A stretch of 64,000 nt of DNA from contig QWOP01000018.1 in NCBI GenBank assembly GCA_003669605.1, positions 1 through 64,000 of the forward strand, given 5' to 3'. Under the pieces are notes generated by a model that was not told where the DNA came from, ran no database searches, and was given only the letters and a program-made list of their open reading frames with translations. The position numbers were made by a program, and so were the translations under genes. Below, in pieces: positions 17,297 to 26,862 of this stretch; within the stretch, counting starts at the first letter, position 1; every line of letters starts with the position of its first letter. The stretch comes from Planctomycetota bacterium (GTDB taxonomy: Bacteria > Planctomycetota > Planctomycetia > Pirellulales > UBA1268).

Positions 17297-19840
17297 ATGG
17301 CCCCTTCAGTCCCCGCTATCGTGCCAGAACTGCTCGCCCCCGCCGGCGACTGGGACTGCGTCCGGGCTGCGATCGAGAACGGGGCCGATGCGGTCTATTT
17401 TGGGCTCGAGTGTGGGTTCAACGCCCGGGCCAGAGCGGCCAATTTCTCCCTGGCCGACCTGCCCCGGCTCCTCTCCACGCTCCACCTCCACGGGCTGCGG
17501 GGCTATACGACTCTCAATACCCTGGCCTTCGATTCTGAGCTGAGTGAGCTCGAGGGGGTGGCCCGGGCGCTGGCAGCCGCCGGAGTGGACGCGGTCCTCG
17601 TCCAGGACGTGGGGGTCGCCAGGCTCCTGCGGGCCTGTTGCCCCGATCTCCCGCTCCACGCCTCCACCCAGATGACGCTCAGCAGTGCCGAGACGGTGCG
17701 GCTCGCCGAAGCCCTGGGGATGGAGCGGGTGGTGCTCGCCAGGGAGCTCTCCCTCGAGGAGATCGCCGCCATCCGTCGGGAAACCTCCCTGGAACTCGAG
17801 GTCTTCGTCCATGGCGCCCTCTGTGTCGCCTATTCGGGGCAGTGCCTGACGAGTGAGGCACTCGGAGGACGCAGCGCCAACCGCGGCCAGTGTGCCCAGG
17901 CGTGCCGGCTCCCCTACGAACTTGTCTGCGACGGTCGCGATGTCGACCTGGGGGCGCAGCGCTACTTGCTCTCCCCGCAGGATCTTGCCGCCTACGACTT
18001 GGCGGCTGAATTGGTGGCCGCCGGTGTGTCGAGCTTCAAGATCGAAGGACGCCTGAAGACCCCCGAGTACGTTGCCAACGTCGTCAGTCATTATCGGAGG
18101 GCGATCGATGCGGCGGCGGGAGGAGCGAGGGCTGAATTCGCCCCCGGTGACGTGGAGGAGATGGAACTCTCCTTTTCGCGAGGCTTCTCCCCCGGCTGGC
18201 TCCTTGGCTGCGAACACAAGCGGCTCGTCCCCGCCACGAGCAGCGCCAAGCGAGGCGTCCGACTCGGCTCCGTCGTCGCCACCGGCCGTGGCCGCGTCAC
18301 CGTCGAGCTCGCTTCGTCGGTCAAGCGGGGCGACGGGATCGCTTTCGATCCAGCCGACGGCGGTGACGACGGTGCACAGGGGGGGCGCGTCTACGAGGTA
18401 TTCGAGCGGGGTGTCTCGGTGACCGGGCCGGTGGCAGACGGTCGCGTCGACCTGGCCTTCGGTCACGGCGCGATCGACTTCGCCACCATCCTCCCCGGAC
18501 AGACCGTCTGGAAGACCGATGACCCGGTGGTCACGCAGCGCCTGCGGGATTCGTTTTCCGGCGACCGTCTCCACCGTCGTCAGCCGGTTGATGTTGTCGC
18601 ATCCGTGGCGGAAGGGGCACCGCTGCACATCGAGGCGACGCTCTGGACAGGCACCCCCTGGGCTACGACGGTTGCGGTCGCGAGCGATCAGGCAGCCGAG
18701 CCGGCCCGGCGGCATCCGCTCGACCAGGATGTCCTTCGCGACCAACTGGGGCGACTCGGCGGCACCCCCTTCGCCTTACGCGGCCTGGAGGCCAGGGTCG
18801 TCGGCGCACCGATGCTCCCTTTGAGTGTGATCGGCAAACTCCGTCGCGACCTCGTGGAGCGGCTCTTGGCCGAGGCGGTCCGCGTCCCCAAGCGGCCGTT
18901 TTACGAAGGAGCGATTGCCGCAGTCTGCCGGGCGGATGAGCCGCTGTGGCGGGAATTGGCGACCGCACCGGCTGCCACGGAGAGGGTCCTTCACGTCCTC
19001 TGCCGGTCGCTTGAGCAGGTCGCTTGGGCGCTCGCTGCGGGAGCCAGGGAGATTGATGCCGAATTCTCCGACATCCGCCGCTACCGGGATGCCATCGACA
19101 TCGTCCGGGCTGCGGGAGGCACGATCCGAACCGCGACTCCGCGGATCCACAAGCCGGGCGAGAACGGCATCTTCCTGGCGATGCACAAGCATCAACCCGA
19201 CAGCGTGCTCGCGCGGAACTTCGCGGCCCTCGAGTTCTTCGTGGAGAAGGGAGTGGCGGTCGACGCGGACTTCTCCTTCAACGTCACCAACCGACTCTCC
19301 GCGGCGTTCTTTCGGGCCCATGGGGCGCGGCGGATCGTTCCCGCGCACGACCTCAACCGCGACCAGCTCGCCGACCTCGTGGCGGCAGTGCCGGCGGCAG
19401 TCCTCGAACCTGTGATCCACCAGCGGATGCCGCTGTTTCATATGGAGCACTGCGTGTTCTGCTCCGTGCTCTCTCCCGGCACCGACAAAACCAACTGCGG
19501 TCGCCCCTGCGACGACCACACCGTGAAACTCCGCGATCGGATTGGCGTGGAACACCCGCTTACCGCCGACGTCGGCTGTCGCAACACACTCTTCAACGCC
19601 GTGCCGCAAAGTGGTGCCGAGGTGGTGCCGATGCTGCTCGCTCGCGGCGTTGCTCACCTCCGTGTGGAGTTGCTCGACGAGCCCGCCGAAGCGGTCGGTG
19701 AAATCGTCGCCACCTACCGCGATCTGCTCGCCGGAAAGTGCAGCGGCCGCGACGTCTGGACGCGGCTCCGGGCGACCAACCGTGTCGGCGTCACCCGCGG
19801 CACGCTCGAGGCGAAACGCGATCCGCTGGCGATCCTCTGA
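17297..19840 (+). CDS. U32 peptidase-family protein (RlhA/TrhP-like) with DUF3656-type extension
   Basis: An 847-residue protein. The N-terminal barrel opens with ELLAPAGDWD (11-20), and the U32 signature EVFVHGALCVAYSGQCLTS is at about 168-186, with C176, C183, C199 and C203 in the expected Cys-rich region. Well-studied U32 proteins modify RNA (RlhA hydroxylates 23S rRNA C2501, TrhP acts on tRNA U34) rather than cleave collagen. The long form with a middle DUF3656-like region is closest to RlhA, though longer than the E. coli protein. Late cysteines (MEHCVFCSVLSPGTDKTNC) could add a metal site. RNA hydroxylase is an inference. Confidence 0.8.
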   Translation: MAPSVPAIVPELLAPAGDWDCVRAAIENGADAVYFGLECGFNARARAANFSLADLPRLLSTLHLHGLRGYTTLNTLAFDSELSELEGVARALAAAGVDAVLVQDVGVARLLRACCPDLPLHASTQMTLSSAETVRLAEALGMERVVLARELSLEEIAAIRRETSLELEVFVHGALCVAYSGQCLTSEALGGRSANRGQCAQACRLPYELVCDGRDVDLGAQRYLLSPQDLAAYDLAAELVAAGVSSFKIEGRLKTPEYVANVVSHYRRAIDAAAGGARAEFAPGDVEEMELSFSRGFSPGWLLGCEHKRLVPATSSAKRGVRLGSVVATGRGRVTVELASSVKRGDGIAFDPADGGDDGAQGGRVYEVFERGVSVTGPVADGRVDLAFGHGAIDFATILPGQTVWKTDDPVVTQRLRDSFSGDRLHRRQPVDVVASVAEGAPLHIEATLWTGTPWATTVAVASDQAAEPARRHPLDQDVLRDQLGRLGGTPFALRGLEARVVGAPMLPLSVIGKLRRDLVERLLAEAVRVPKRPFYEGAIAAVCRADEPLWRELATAPAATERVLHVLCRSLEQVAWALAAGAREIDAEFSDIRRYRDAIDIVRAAGGTIRTATPRIHKPGENGIFLAMHKHQPDSVLARNFAALEFFVEKGVAVDADFSFNVTNRLSAAFFRAHGARRIVPAHDLNRDQLADLVAAVPAAVLEPVIHQRMPLFHMEHCVFCSVLSPGTDKTNCGRPCDDHTVKLRDRIGVEHPLTADVGCRNTLFNAVPQSGAEVVPMLLARGVAHLRVELLDEPAEAVGEIVATYRDLLAGKCSGRDVWTRLRATNRVGVTRGTLEAKRDPLAIL

Positions 19841-19932
19841 CAGCCCGTGGACAACGTCATCCCTGAACTTTGTCAACGGGCAGTGAGCCTCCTGAAGCGG
19901 CGGTGGCGCCGCGTGCTGGGGCTGGCAGGACG

Positions 19933-22900
19933 TCACCAGTAGACGTACTGGAGGAATTTCTCCCGGCCGGGCTGGGGAAGATCGTCGACGTCGCGGACGA
20001 CGTAGCGGTTCTCGTCGGTGTCGATGAGCATCTTGCCGTCGGCGCCGAAATCGATCGCCTGGCTCTGGGTCCAGCGGGCGGTGAACTGTTGCCGACCGAC
20101 GTCTGTTTGAACGTCGAAATCGAGGTATCCGTGGCCCAAGGTAACGTCGTGAACACGCTCGATCGAACGCACGAGGGAGCGGCGTTTCAATCCGGTCCGC
20201 AGCACGGCCGCATCATCATCCGGCCAGCCTGACAAGTCGCGGATCATTCCCATTTCCACTTCGTCGCCGGTGTCGTTCCAGCCGCGGACCGAGAGATAGG
20301 AATCGGGGTGCGAGGCGGGGAACGTCCGCACGATGAACAGCCCCACCGCCAACCGGGTGCCGTCCTCGTCGACTTCGATCCGATCGTGGGGCCCGATCAG
20401 GAAGTGGTGCCTGCCAGGCTCAAGCCACTTGATTTGGCCGCTCACCGGCATCGCCACCGGTCCGGTTGGCACCGCGGCAGTGTCATCGGTCGCTGTGGCA
20501 TCAGCGGTGGCCGAGAGAGCGACTGCTGCCGGGGGGCCCTCAGTGAGGAGCGTATCGACGGTGGGCTGCTTGGTGACCTGCGTCTGGATCCGTACCAGCC
20601 GGGCATAGATGCCGTCGCCTGCCAGGAGTTCGGCGTGGGTGCCTTGTTCGGCCAGCCGGCCGCGGTCGAAGGCGAGGATCCGGTCGGCATTACGGAGCGT
20701 GGAAAGACGGTGGGCGATGGCGATCGTCGTCCGGCCGCGGACGAGTACGGCCAGCGCCTCCTGAATGGCCTTCTCGGCCTCGGCGTCGATGTTGCTCGTG
20801 GCCTCGTCGAGGACCAGGATCCGCGGGTCATAGAGGAGGGTGCGGGCAATGGAAAGCCGCTGTTTTTCCCCGCCGGACAGACCGGCGCCGTGTTCACCGA
20901 GGAGGGTCTCGTAGGCCAACGGCTGGCGGCAGAGGAAGTCGTGGGCGCCGGCGGCCTTGGCTGCCTCGAGCCCCTGCTCGATCGTCGCCTGCGGCCGACC
21001 GTAGGAGAGGTTTTTCCAGATCGTGCCGCGGAACAGGAACGAATCCTGGAACACGATTCCCAGTCGTTCCCGCAACTGCTTCATCGACAACCGGCGGATG
21101 TCGATGCCGTCGATCTCAATCGATCCTTCCTGGGCGTCGTAGAACCGGCCCAAGAGATTGACCAGCGTGGTTTTTCCGGAACCCGATCGCCCCACGATGC
21201 CGATCATCTCGCCCGGCGCCACCTCAAACGACACGTCACGGAGCACCGGTTGATTGCGGTCGTAGCCGAAGGTGACGTTGCGGAAACAAATCGCTCCCCG
21301 CGGATCATCCCAGGCTTGCGGCTGCTCGGCCTCGCTGATGGTCAGCGGTGTATCGAGCAGTTCCAGCACCCGCTGGCTCCCGGAGAGGAAACTCGTCAGC
21401 CAGGTGGTGAAGTTGGAGAGGGCGCCCAGCGGGGCGTAAAACATCGCTAGATAGGCCAGAAAGGCGATCAGCTGTCCCAGTGTCATCTCGCCACCGATCA
21501 CGTCGCGGCCGCCGACGTACCACACGATCAGGCCCCCCAGACCGAACACGATCTGCATCGCTGCGGCGTAGGTGGAATTGGTGTGTTCCACCCACAGCCG
21601 CCAGTTGGAGAGGTGTTCGCTGGCGGCTCTGAACTTGTCTCGCTCCCGCGGTTCTTGCGCGAAAGCCTTCACCACGCGGATCCCAGAGAGCATCCCGGAA
21701 AGGGCCGCCATCTGCTTGCTGGAGGCATCCCACAGCCGGTAGTGCCGCGGGTAGACATGCCGCCAAAAGATCCACGACCCAAAAATCACGAGCGGCACGG
21801 GGATGAGGGTGAACAGCGCCAACTTGGGATTGATCCACACAAGCATCGCTCCCACCCCTACCAATTGCACAATCTGGAGGAGGAAGCCGCCGGTGATCTG
21901 GTGCATCAGACCGTGCAAGACCTCGCTGTCGTGGGCCACGCGGCTGATCATGGATCCCACCTGATGCCGGTCGTAGTAGGCGATCGAGAGGTCTTGGAGT
22001 TTGTGAACCATCTCCTCGCGGAGCGTGCCGGTGAGGCCGGTGCCGATCGCCGTGGCGAGCCGGCCCTTGAGGACGCCGACCACCGAGAGCAGGATTCTGG
22101 AAAACGCGAGTGCCAGCACCACCACCAGCAGCGCCGTCTTGAAGTCGGGAGCCGTGCCGGAGGTGCCTGCCACCTCCTGTGCCCGGCCGGAGAGGACGTC
22201 GTCGACCATGTACTGCTGGAGCTTTGGAGGCACGAGTTCCGCGACGACCCCCAGCAGCGTCAGCAGGCACAGCCCGATCGCCCCGCGGGCATGGGGGGCG
22301 AGGAGTTCACTGACCCGCGTCAGGATCCGCCCCTTCTGCATGCAGCGCGGACACGATTCCTCGCGCGTGGTTTTGCGCAGGCCACACGATTGGCAGCGTG
22401 GTGGATCGAGTGAGTCTGCTGCTGCTGCTGCGTCGTCTCTAGCAGGGGAAAGAGCGGCAGCCTCCGCTGGCACCGCGATCCCGCCGTCGGCCGTCCTCGG
22501 GCAGTCGCGGGTCTGATCCAGGGCCCGCGACACCTTGTGGAACCGGGTGGCCAGGGCGTTGGAGTAGCGAACGACGTCGATCCAGTCCCCTTCCGCCTTC
22601 ACCTGGAGCGTGCCTCCCCCGACCCCCGAACTGGTGCGGACCAACTCCACTCCCGGCCAGGGGATGACGCGGAGGACCTTCCCGACGCTGGCTGCTGCCG
22701 AGGCACCTTGGGAGGGCGTGTCTCCGACCACGGAGATGTGGTCGGGGGTGACCAACAGCCACTCTCTGCAGGGATCGCCGTCGAGCGATACATCGGTGTC
22801 AACCGCCATCAGGACGGGGCGGTGGTTGAGGTCCGCCTCGTCCAGGGCCGCTTGGACGGCTGTGGGCAACGGGCCGGTGGTCAAAAGCGCTGGGATCCGG

Positions 22901-23001
22901 GAAGTTGGCGGGGCGATGGTCGCCGGCGTATGCTCCCGGGACCGGTCAAGCGATGCTTGAATCGTGGTGTCCTTTCCAAAACCGGGGCGGAGAATGTTCA
23001 T
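19933..23001 (-). CDS. ABC transporter (fused permease-ATPase) with zinc ribbon and DUF1854 tail
   Basis: A 1022-residue single-chain ABC exporter half. The N-terminal domain (about 40-160) is soluble. A four-Cys zinc ribbon follows (C203, C206, C217, C220), then a six-helix membrane domain (about 240-545) and an ATPase domain with Walker A GRSGSGKT 604-611, signature LSGGEKQR 708-715 and Walker B ILVLDEAT 728-735. The last 170 residues match the DUF1854 type. Proteins of this layout are typical of planctomycetes and some other phyla; the substrate is unknown. The start at 23001 lacks a ribosome binding site and overlaps the divergent DUF1080 start, so a start further in is possible. Confidence 0.88.
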   Translation of the reverse strand: MNILRPGFGKDTTIQASLDRSREHTPATIAPPTSRIPALLTTGPLPTAVQAALDEADLNHRPVLMAVDTDVSLDGDPCREWLLVTPDHISVVGDTPSQGASAAASVGKVLRVIPWPGVELVRTSSGVGGGTLQVKAEGDWIDVVRYSNALATRFHKVSRALDQTRDCPRTADGGIAVPAEAAALSPARDDAAAAADSLDPPRCQSCGLRKTTREESCPRCMQKGRILTRVSELLAPHARGAIGLCLLTLLGVVAELVPPKLQQYMVDDVLSGRAQEVAGTSGTAPDFKTALLVVVLALAFSRILLSVVGVLKGRLATAIGTGLTGTLREEMVHKLQDLSIAYYDRHQVGSMISRVAHDSEVLHGLMHQITGGFLLQIVQLVGVGAMLVWINPKLALFTLIPVPLVIFGSWIFWRHVYPRHYRLWDASSKQMAALSGMLSGIRVVKAFAQEPRERDKFRAASEHLSNWRLWVEHTNSTYAAAMQIVFGLGGLIVWYVGGRDVIGGEMTLGQLIAFLAYLAMFYAPLGALSNFTTWLTSFLSGSQRVLELLDTPLTISEAEQPQAWDDPRGAICFRNVTFGYDRNQPVLRDVSFEVAPGEMIGIVGRSGSGKTTLVNLLGRFYDAQEGSIEIDGIDIRRLSMKQLRERLGIVFQDSFLFRGTIWKNLSYGRPQATIEQGLEAAKAAGAHDFLCRQPLAYETLLGEHGAGLSGGEKQRLSIARTLLYDPRILVLDEATSNIDAEAEKAIQEALAVLVRGRTTIAIAHRLSTLRNADRILAFDRGRLAEQGTHAELLAGDGIYARLVRIQTQVTKQPTVDTLLTEGPPAAVALSATADATATDDTAAVPTGPVAMPVSGQIKWLEPGRHHFLIGPHDRIEVDEDGTRLAVGLFIVRTFPASHPDSYLSVRGWNDTGDEVEMGMIRDLSGWPDDDAAVLRTGLKRRSLVRSIERVHDVTLGHGYLDFDVQTDVGRQQFTARWTQSQAIDFGADGKMLIDTDENRYVVRDVDDLPQPGREKFLQYVYW

Positions 23002-23683
23002 GAGTTACGCATGTGGGTTGGCATTGGTTCGCATGGTTCGGGCAGTGCGCGGCGGCGTGATGCTTGCCGTCGTGGTGGCGGTTTCCGCTCTGGCCTGTTG
23101 CCGTGGCCCGGCAGCCATGGGTGATGAGCCGGGCTTCGATCCGTTGTTCGACGGCAAGAGTCTGGCGGGATGGAAGGTGAACGAGAACCCCCAGAGTTGG
23201 AAAGTGGCTGACGGCCACATCGTCTGCCATGGTCCCCGCAGCCACCTGTTTTTCATGGGCTCCGATGCCGCCAAGCCGGCTGATTTCAAGAACTTCCACT
23301 TCAAGGCAGACGTCATGACCCGGCCGGGGGCCAACTCCGGCATCTTCTTCCACACGAAGTACCAGGCCGAAGGCTGGCCGAATGCGGGCTACGAGATGCA
23401 GGTCAACAATTCCCAGGGGGATCCAGTTCGCACCGGCAGCATCTACAACGTGGTCAAGAACTTTGTCCCGCCGGCCAAGGACGATACGTGGTTCACTGAG
23501 GAAGTGATCGTCAACGGCAAACAGATCACCGTCTTAGTCGATGGGAAGGTGCTGTTCGAGTACGTCGAACCGGACGGTGTCACCGGTCCGCGCAAGCTTT
23601 CCGAGGGGACGTTCGCCCTCCAGGCCCACGATCCGGGCAGCGAAGTCCACTACAAGAACATTCGCGTCAAGCGGCTGCCGTGA
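23000..23683 (+). CDS. DUF1080 (3-keto-disaccharide hydrolase-type) secreted protein
   Basis: Read from ATG 23000, with GGAG 7 nt upstream, it has 227 residues. A hydrophobic signal peptide (VMLAVVVAVSALACC) is followed by the concanavalin-like fold: FDPLFDGKSLAGW, ANSGIFFHTKYQ, GYEMQVNNSQ and, near the end, EGTFALQAHDPGSEVHYKNIRVK. The family is greatly expanded in planctomycetes and linked to glycan use, with 3-keto-glycoside hydrolysis shown for some members. A start at 23033 would also keep a usable signal peptide. A strong terminator follows. Confidence 0.88.
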   Translation: MSYACGLALVRMVRAVRGGVMLAVVVAVSALACCRGPAAMGDEPGFDPLFDGKSLAGWKVNENPQSWKVADGHIVCHGPRSHLFFMGSDAAKPADFKNFHFKADVMTRPGANSGIFFHTKYQAEGWPNAGYEMQVNNSQGDPVRTGSIYNVVKNFVPPAKDDTWFTEEVIVNGKQITVLVDGKVLFEYVEPDGVTGPRKLSEGTFALQAHDPGSEVHYKNIRVKRLP

Positions 23684-23709
23684 GTCCCGGCCACGCCGTG
23701 GCGGATCAA

Positions 23710-23745
23710 CCTGTTTCACCACCTGTTTGACCGCCTGTTTCATCA
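23710..23745 (+). repeat. Three imperfect 12-bp tandem repeats
   Basis: CCTGTTTCACCA, CCTGTTTGACCG and CCTGTTTCATCA follow each other between the DUF1080 stop and its terminator. Function unknown. Confidence 0.6.
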
Positions 23746-23750
23746 GCAGG

Positions 23751-23778
23751 GGGGGCGGCCCGTGCGCCCCCTTTTTTT
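23751..23778 (+). terminator. Rho-independent terminator after the DUF1080 gene
   Basis: The stem GGGGGCG/CGCCCCC has a 7-nt loop and is followed by seven T residues. Confidence 0.88.
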
Positions 23779-23839
23779 GCCCCCCACTGAGTCGGGTGCA
23801 GGCCTGGCTGCCAAGGGGATGCTGGGGGGGAATGTCGTG

Positions 23840-23869
23840 TTGACGCAGGCCGCCGGGGGGGCGTAAGTT
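23840..23869 (+). promoter_or_regulatory. cysK: Candidate promoter for cysK
   Basis: TTGACG (23840-23845) and TAAGTT (23864-23869) are 18 bp apart, 70 bp before the cysK ATG. The -35 is close to consensus and the -10 is weak. TATAAA near 23894 is an alternative -10 without a clear -35. Confidence 0.35.
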
Positions 23870-23938
23870 CCCTGATCAATTCCAGCAAAAGCCTATAAAC
23901 TTGGTGATGATTCACCTCCACCGCAGAGGGTGCGACCC

Positions 23939-24901
23939 ATGAGCACGACCCAGCCCGCAGGCATCCGTGACGACATCACCCAGTGCATCGGCCGCACGCC
24001 GCTGGTGCGGCTCCGCCGGGTCACGGAGGGGTGCGTGGCGTCGGTGGTGGGCAAGATCGAAAACATGAATCCGCTCTGGAGCGTGAAGGACCGCATCGCC
24101 GTGGCGATGATCGATACCGCGGAGAAGGAAGGGCGGTTGTCGGCCGACACGATCGTCATCGAGCCCACCAGCGGCAACACCGGTATCGGCTTGGCGTATG
24201 TGTGCGCGGCCCGCGGATACAAACTCCGCGTCACCATGCCGGAGAGCATGAGCATGGAGCGACGGCGGATGCTCAAGGCGCTGGGGGCCGAACTGGTGCT
24301 GACTCCGGCCGCCGAAGGGATGCCTGGCGCCGTCCGGAATGCTGAGGAGATCTCCCGAACGAGCAGTCAGTTTTTCATGCCGCAGCAGTTCAAGAACCCC
24401 GCCAACCCCGAGATCCATAGGCGGACCACCGCCGAAGAGATCTGGGCCGATTCCGCCGGACAGATCGATATCCTTGTCTGCGGCGTGGGAACCGGCGGCA
24501 CGATCACCGGTTGCGGCGAGGTCCTCAAAAAATACAAGCCGGGGTTGAAGGTGGTGGCGGTTGAACCACTCAACAGCCCGGTGATCTCGCAGAAACTTGC
24601 CGGCGAGCCGATCAAGCCGGGACGGCACACCATCCAAGGGATCGGCGCCGGATTCATCCCCGACATCCTCAACCTCGCGATCATCGACGAGGTGGTGAAA
24701 GTCGATGACGAGGATGCCAAGGAGATGACCCGGCAGATGGCAAAACGCGAGGGGTTGATGTGTGGCATCAGTTGCGGCGCCGCCGCCTGGGCCGCAATCC
24801 AGTTGGCTCGTCGGCCGGAGAATACCGGCAAAATGATCGTGGTTGTTCTTCCTGACCTCGGGGAGCGCTACCTTTCGATCCCCGGCCTCTTTCCCGAGTG
24901 A
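23939..24901 (+). CDS. cysK: Cysteine synthase (O-acetylserine sulfhydrylase)
   Basis: A 320-residue fold-type II PLP enzyme that makes cysteine from O-acetylserine and sulfide. The PLP lysine is K50 in NPLWSVKDR, the substrate loop is [10 protein letters not shown], and the phosphate-binding loop is GTGGTITG. The family usually reads NPAGSVKDR, so L-W in place of A-G next to the lysine is a small variation. ATG 23939 is preferred to GTG 23930, which adds three residues. Cystathionine beta-synthase is less likely at this length. Confidence 0.92.
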   Translation: MSTTQPAGIRDDITQCIGRTPLVRLRRVTEGCVASVVGKIENMNPLWSVKDRIAVAMIDTAEKEGRLSADTIVIEPTSGNTGIGLAYVCAARGYKLRVTMPESMSMERRRMLKALGAELVLTPAAEGMPGAVRNAEEISRTSSQFFMPQQFKNPANPEIHRRTTAEEIWADSAGQIDILVCGVGTGGTITGCGEVLKKYKPGLKVVAVEPLNSPVISQKLAGEPIKPGRHTIQGIGAGFIPDILNLAIIDEVVKVDDEDAKEMTRQMAKREGLMCGISCGAAAWAAIQLARRPENTGKMIVVVLPDLGERYLSIPGLFPE

Positions 24902-24976
24902 TTATCGCGTTTCCGGGCCCGGTTTGCGGTCCAGTTCCCCGGGCAGGGCCCGACCGGCAGCGGAACGAGGGGCCTC

Positions 24977-25861
24977 TCACCTTCCTTTCGCTTTGGCGTC
25001 CTTTCTCTTCTGGGAAAAAAGCCAGTCGAGGACTGCCGGGTCGCGGTAGGCGGGAGTCCACGAGTCGTGGCCGACACCAGCGAGTTCTGAATACTTCGGC
25101 TCACCACCAGCAGCACGAATCGCCGCGATGATCGTTCGCGACCGCTCCACCGGCACCGCCTGGTCGGTATCGCCATGAAAGCACCAGATCGGCAGGTCTT
25201 TGATCTTCCCCGCCGTTGCTTCGTCGGCACCACCGCAGATCGGGATCATCGCCGCGAACCGCTGCGGCATCCGTGCCGCCAGATCCCACGAACCGTAGCC
25301 GCCCATTGAAAGCCCCGTGAGGTAGATGCGCTGGGGATCGACTGCTTCGCCAGTCAGCGTCTCCTCGACGGCCGCGATCGCTCCGAGCATGTCGGCTGTC
25401 GGCTGCGGCGTCTGTGGTGTGCTCTTCACTTCAGACCAGGCGATGTCGACCCACTTCTCGTCGTTGCGGCACTGCGGGGCGAGGACGAAGCAGGGGTATT
25501 TCGCCCGAGCGCTCTCCTCTGCCATCCAGGCCGGTAGGTATTTGAGTTGGGCGAGGTTGTCGCTGCCCCGTTCTCCGGCACCGTGGAGGAAGATTACGAG
25601 CGGATACTTCGTGCCCGGTTTCGCCCCCGCAGGCTTCAAGAGACGGTACGAGAAGTCGACCGGATCGGCGTTCTTTTTCGGCGAGACGCGGACGCTGCGG
25701 GCCTCGTAGGCCTCAGCGAGTTGATCGTTTGTCAGCGGGCTGTCGGTCACGGCAGGCTCCTTCGTCGGGGCGGTTGGTTCCTGACCGTTGATCGGGGCGG
25801 AGAAGAGGCTCATCAGGAGGCAGCAGGCAGCGAATCGGGTCGGGGGCAGGGCGGGGCGCAT
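24977..25861 (-). CDS. Secreted alpha/beta-hydrolase, esterase/PHB-depolymerase-like
   Basis: A 294-residue protein with a signal peptide (RFAACCLLMSLFSAPINGQ). The oxyanion region is VIFLHGAGERGSDN, the nucleophile elbow GLSMGGYGSWDLA carries the catalytic Ser, and a late GVGHDSWTPAYRDP holds the probable His. This matches the feruloyl esterase/PHB-depolymerase-like set of planctomycete hydrolases with a predicted carbohydrate-ester substrate. It is convergent with cysK; no other gene lies in between. Confidence 0.85.
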   Translation of the reverse strand: MRPALPPTRFAACCLLMSLFSAPINGQEPTAPTKEPAVTDSPLTNDQLAEAYEARSVRVSPKKNADPVDFSYRLLKPAGAKPGTKYPLVIFLHGAGERGSDNLAQLKYLPAWMAEESARAKYPCFVLAPQCRNDEKWVDIAWSEVKSTPQTPQPTADMLGAIAAVEETLTGEAVDPQRIYLTGLSMGGYGSWDLAARMPQRFAAMIPICGGADEATAGKIKDLPIWCFHGDTDQAVPVERSRTIIAAIRAAGGEPKYSELAGVGHDSWTPAYRDPAVLDWLFSQKRKDAKAKGR

Positions 25862-25921
25862 GATTGCCTCGAGGGGTGAATGCCGATCTGACGACTGGCG
25901 AGCGCGGCGGATGGACGGTGA

Positions 25922-26626
25922 TCAGGAGGGGGGAGAATCGCCGACTATCAGTTTCAAGCGACGCGGCATGCCGAGCCTGCCGAGCATGCCCACCGAACCC
26001 TTGGGGAGCCCGAGGAATTCCAGATGCTCGAACCATTTCGGCACCTCGGCCCCCAGTTTGCCGACTGCCGTGCCGCGGAGGTCGAGCGTGCGGAGGCTCT
26101 TGAGTTCCTTGAGCTGGAGCAGCCCTTCGTCGGTCAGTGATCCGCCAGCGAGATCGAGCGTGGTGAGGTCTTTGAGTGACTCGGCGCGGAATCCAAGCAG
26201 GATGGCAAACACATCGTCGGCGCGGGGGCCGCGGAGCCGGACGGTCACGAGTTTGTCGGCGACGTGGCCGAAGTCCTCGCCAAAACTCTTTCGCAGCCAG
26301 TCCGCTTCCTCCATTTCGATCTCGCCACCGCGCTCGATCGCCTCCGTGGCCACCTCCTGCTGTTGGGAATAGGCATCGATCTTCGAAGCCAGCCACTCGA
26401 TTTTGCCCGCCTTGAATTCCACGAATTCTTTGGCGTCCTCGTGGGCTTTCTTGAGGCGGAGAAACGCGGCTGGGTCGCCTCCCCGATCGGGGTGCATGGC
26501 CATCGCCTTCACCAGGTAGGCCTGTTTGACATCCTCCATCGTCACCGGCGGCATCAGGCCGAGCACCTGCAGGCACTCGGGGTGAGTGGGGTCGCCTGTC
26601 CGGAGGGAAGGGGGGTCTGCTGCCAT
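25922..26626 (-). CDS. J-domain protein with leucine-rich repeats
   Basis: Read from ATG 26626 it has 234 residues. The first part is a DnaJ-type helical hairpin: TMEDVKQAYLVKAMAMHPDRGG has the HPD signature that activates DnaK ATPase. A charged linker follows, then three or four LRR-like units (LKDLTTLDLAGGSLTDEGLLQLKELKSLRTL). A longer frame to 26734 adds an Ala-rich stretch of doubtful reality. J-domain plus LRR is a rare pairing, and the LRR part may recruit a client. The function is inferred only from the domains. Confidence 0.72.
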   Translation of the reverse strand: MAADPPSLRTGDPTHPECLQVLGLMPPVTMEDVKQAYLVKAMAMHPDRGGDPAAFLRLKKAHEDAKEFVEFKAGKIEWLASKIDAYSQQQEVATEAIERGGEIEMEEADWLRKSFGEDFGHVADKLVTVRLRGPRADDVFAILLGFRAESLKDLTTLDLAGGSLTDEGLLQLKELKSLRTLDLRGTAVGKLGAEVPKWFEHLEFLGLPKGSVGMLGRLGMPRRLKLIVGDSPPS

Positions 26627-26771
26627 GGATGCGATCACCGGAGGAGCCGCAACCGCAACGGCAGCAGCCTGGGGGGACTGGGAAGAGATCAGTGAGACTA
26701 CCCCACCTACCCTCGTTGCCGCAACGCACGCCAAAGCTCATCCCGCCGGCTGAAGACAGGGGCACTTCGCC

Positions 26772-26800
26772 TTGATCGGCCTGCTGTCATTCCCTAGTTT
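26772..26800 (+). promoter_or_regulatory. Candidate promoter for the PPIase gene
   Basis: TTGATC (26772-26777) and TAGTTT (26795-26800) are 17 bp apart, 62 bp upstream of the ATG at 26863. Confidence 0.3.
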
Positions 26801-26862
26801 CCCCAAGGTGCGCCGGCGGCAGGATTCCGCGACGGCGCTTTGGAAGTCAAGGAGGACATGCG

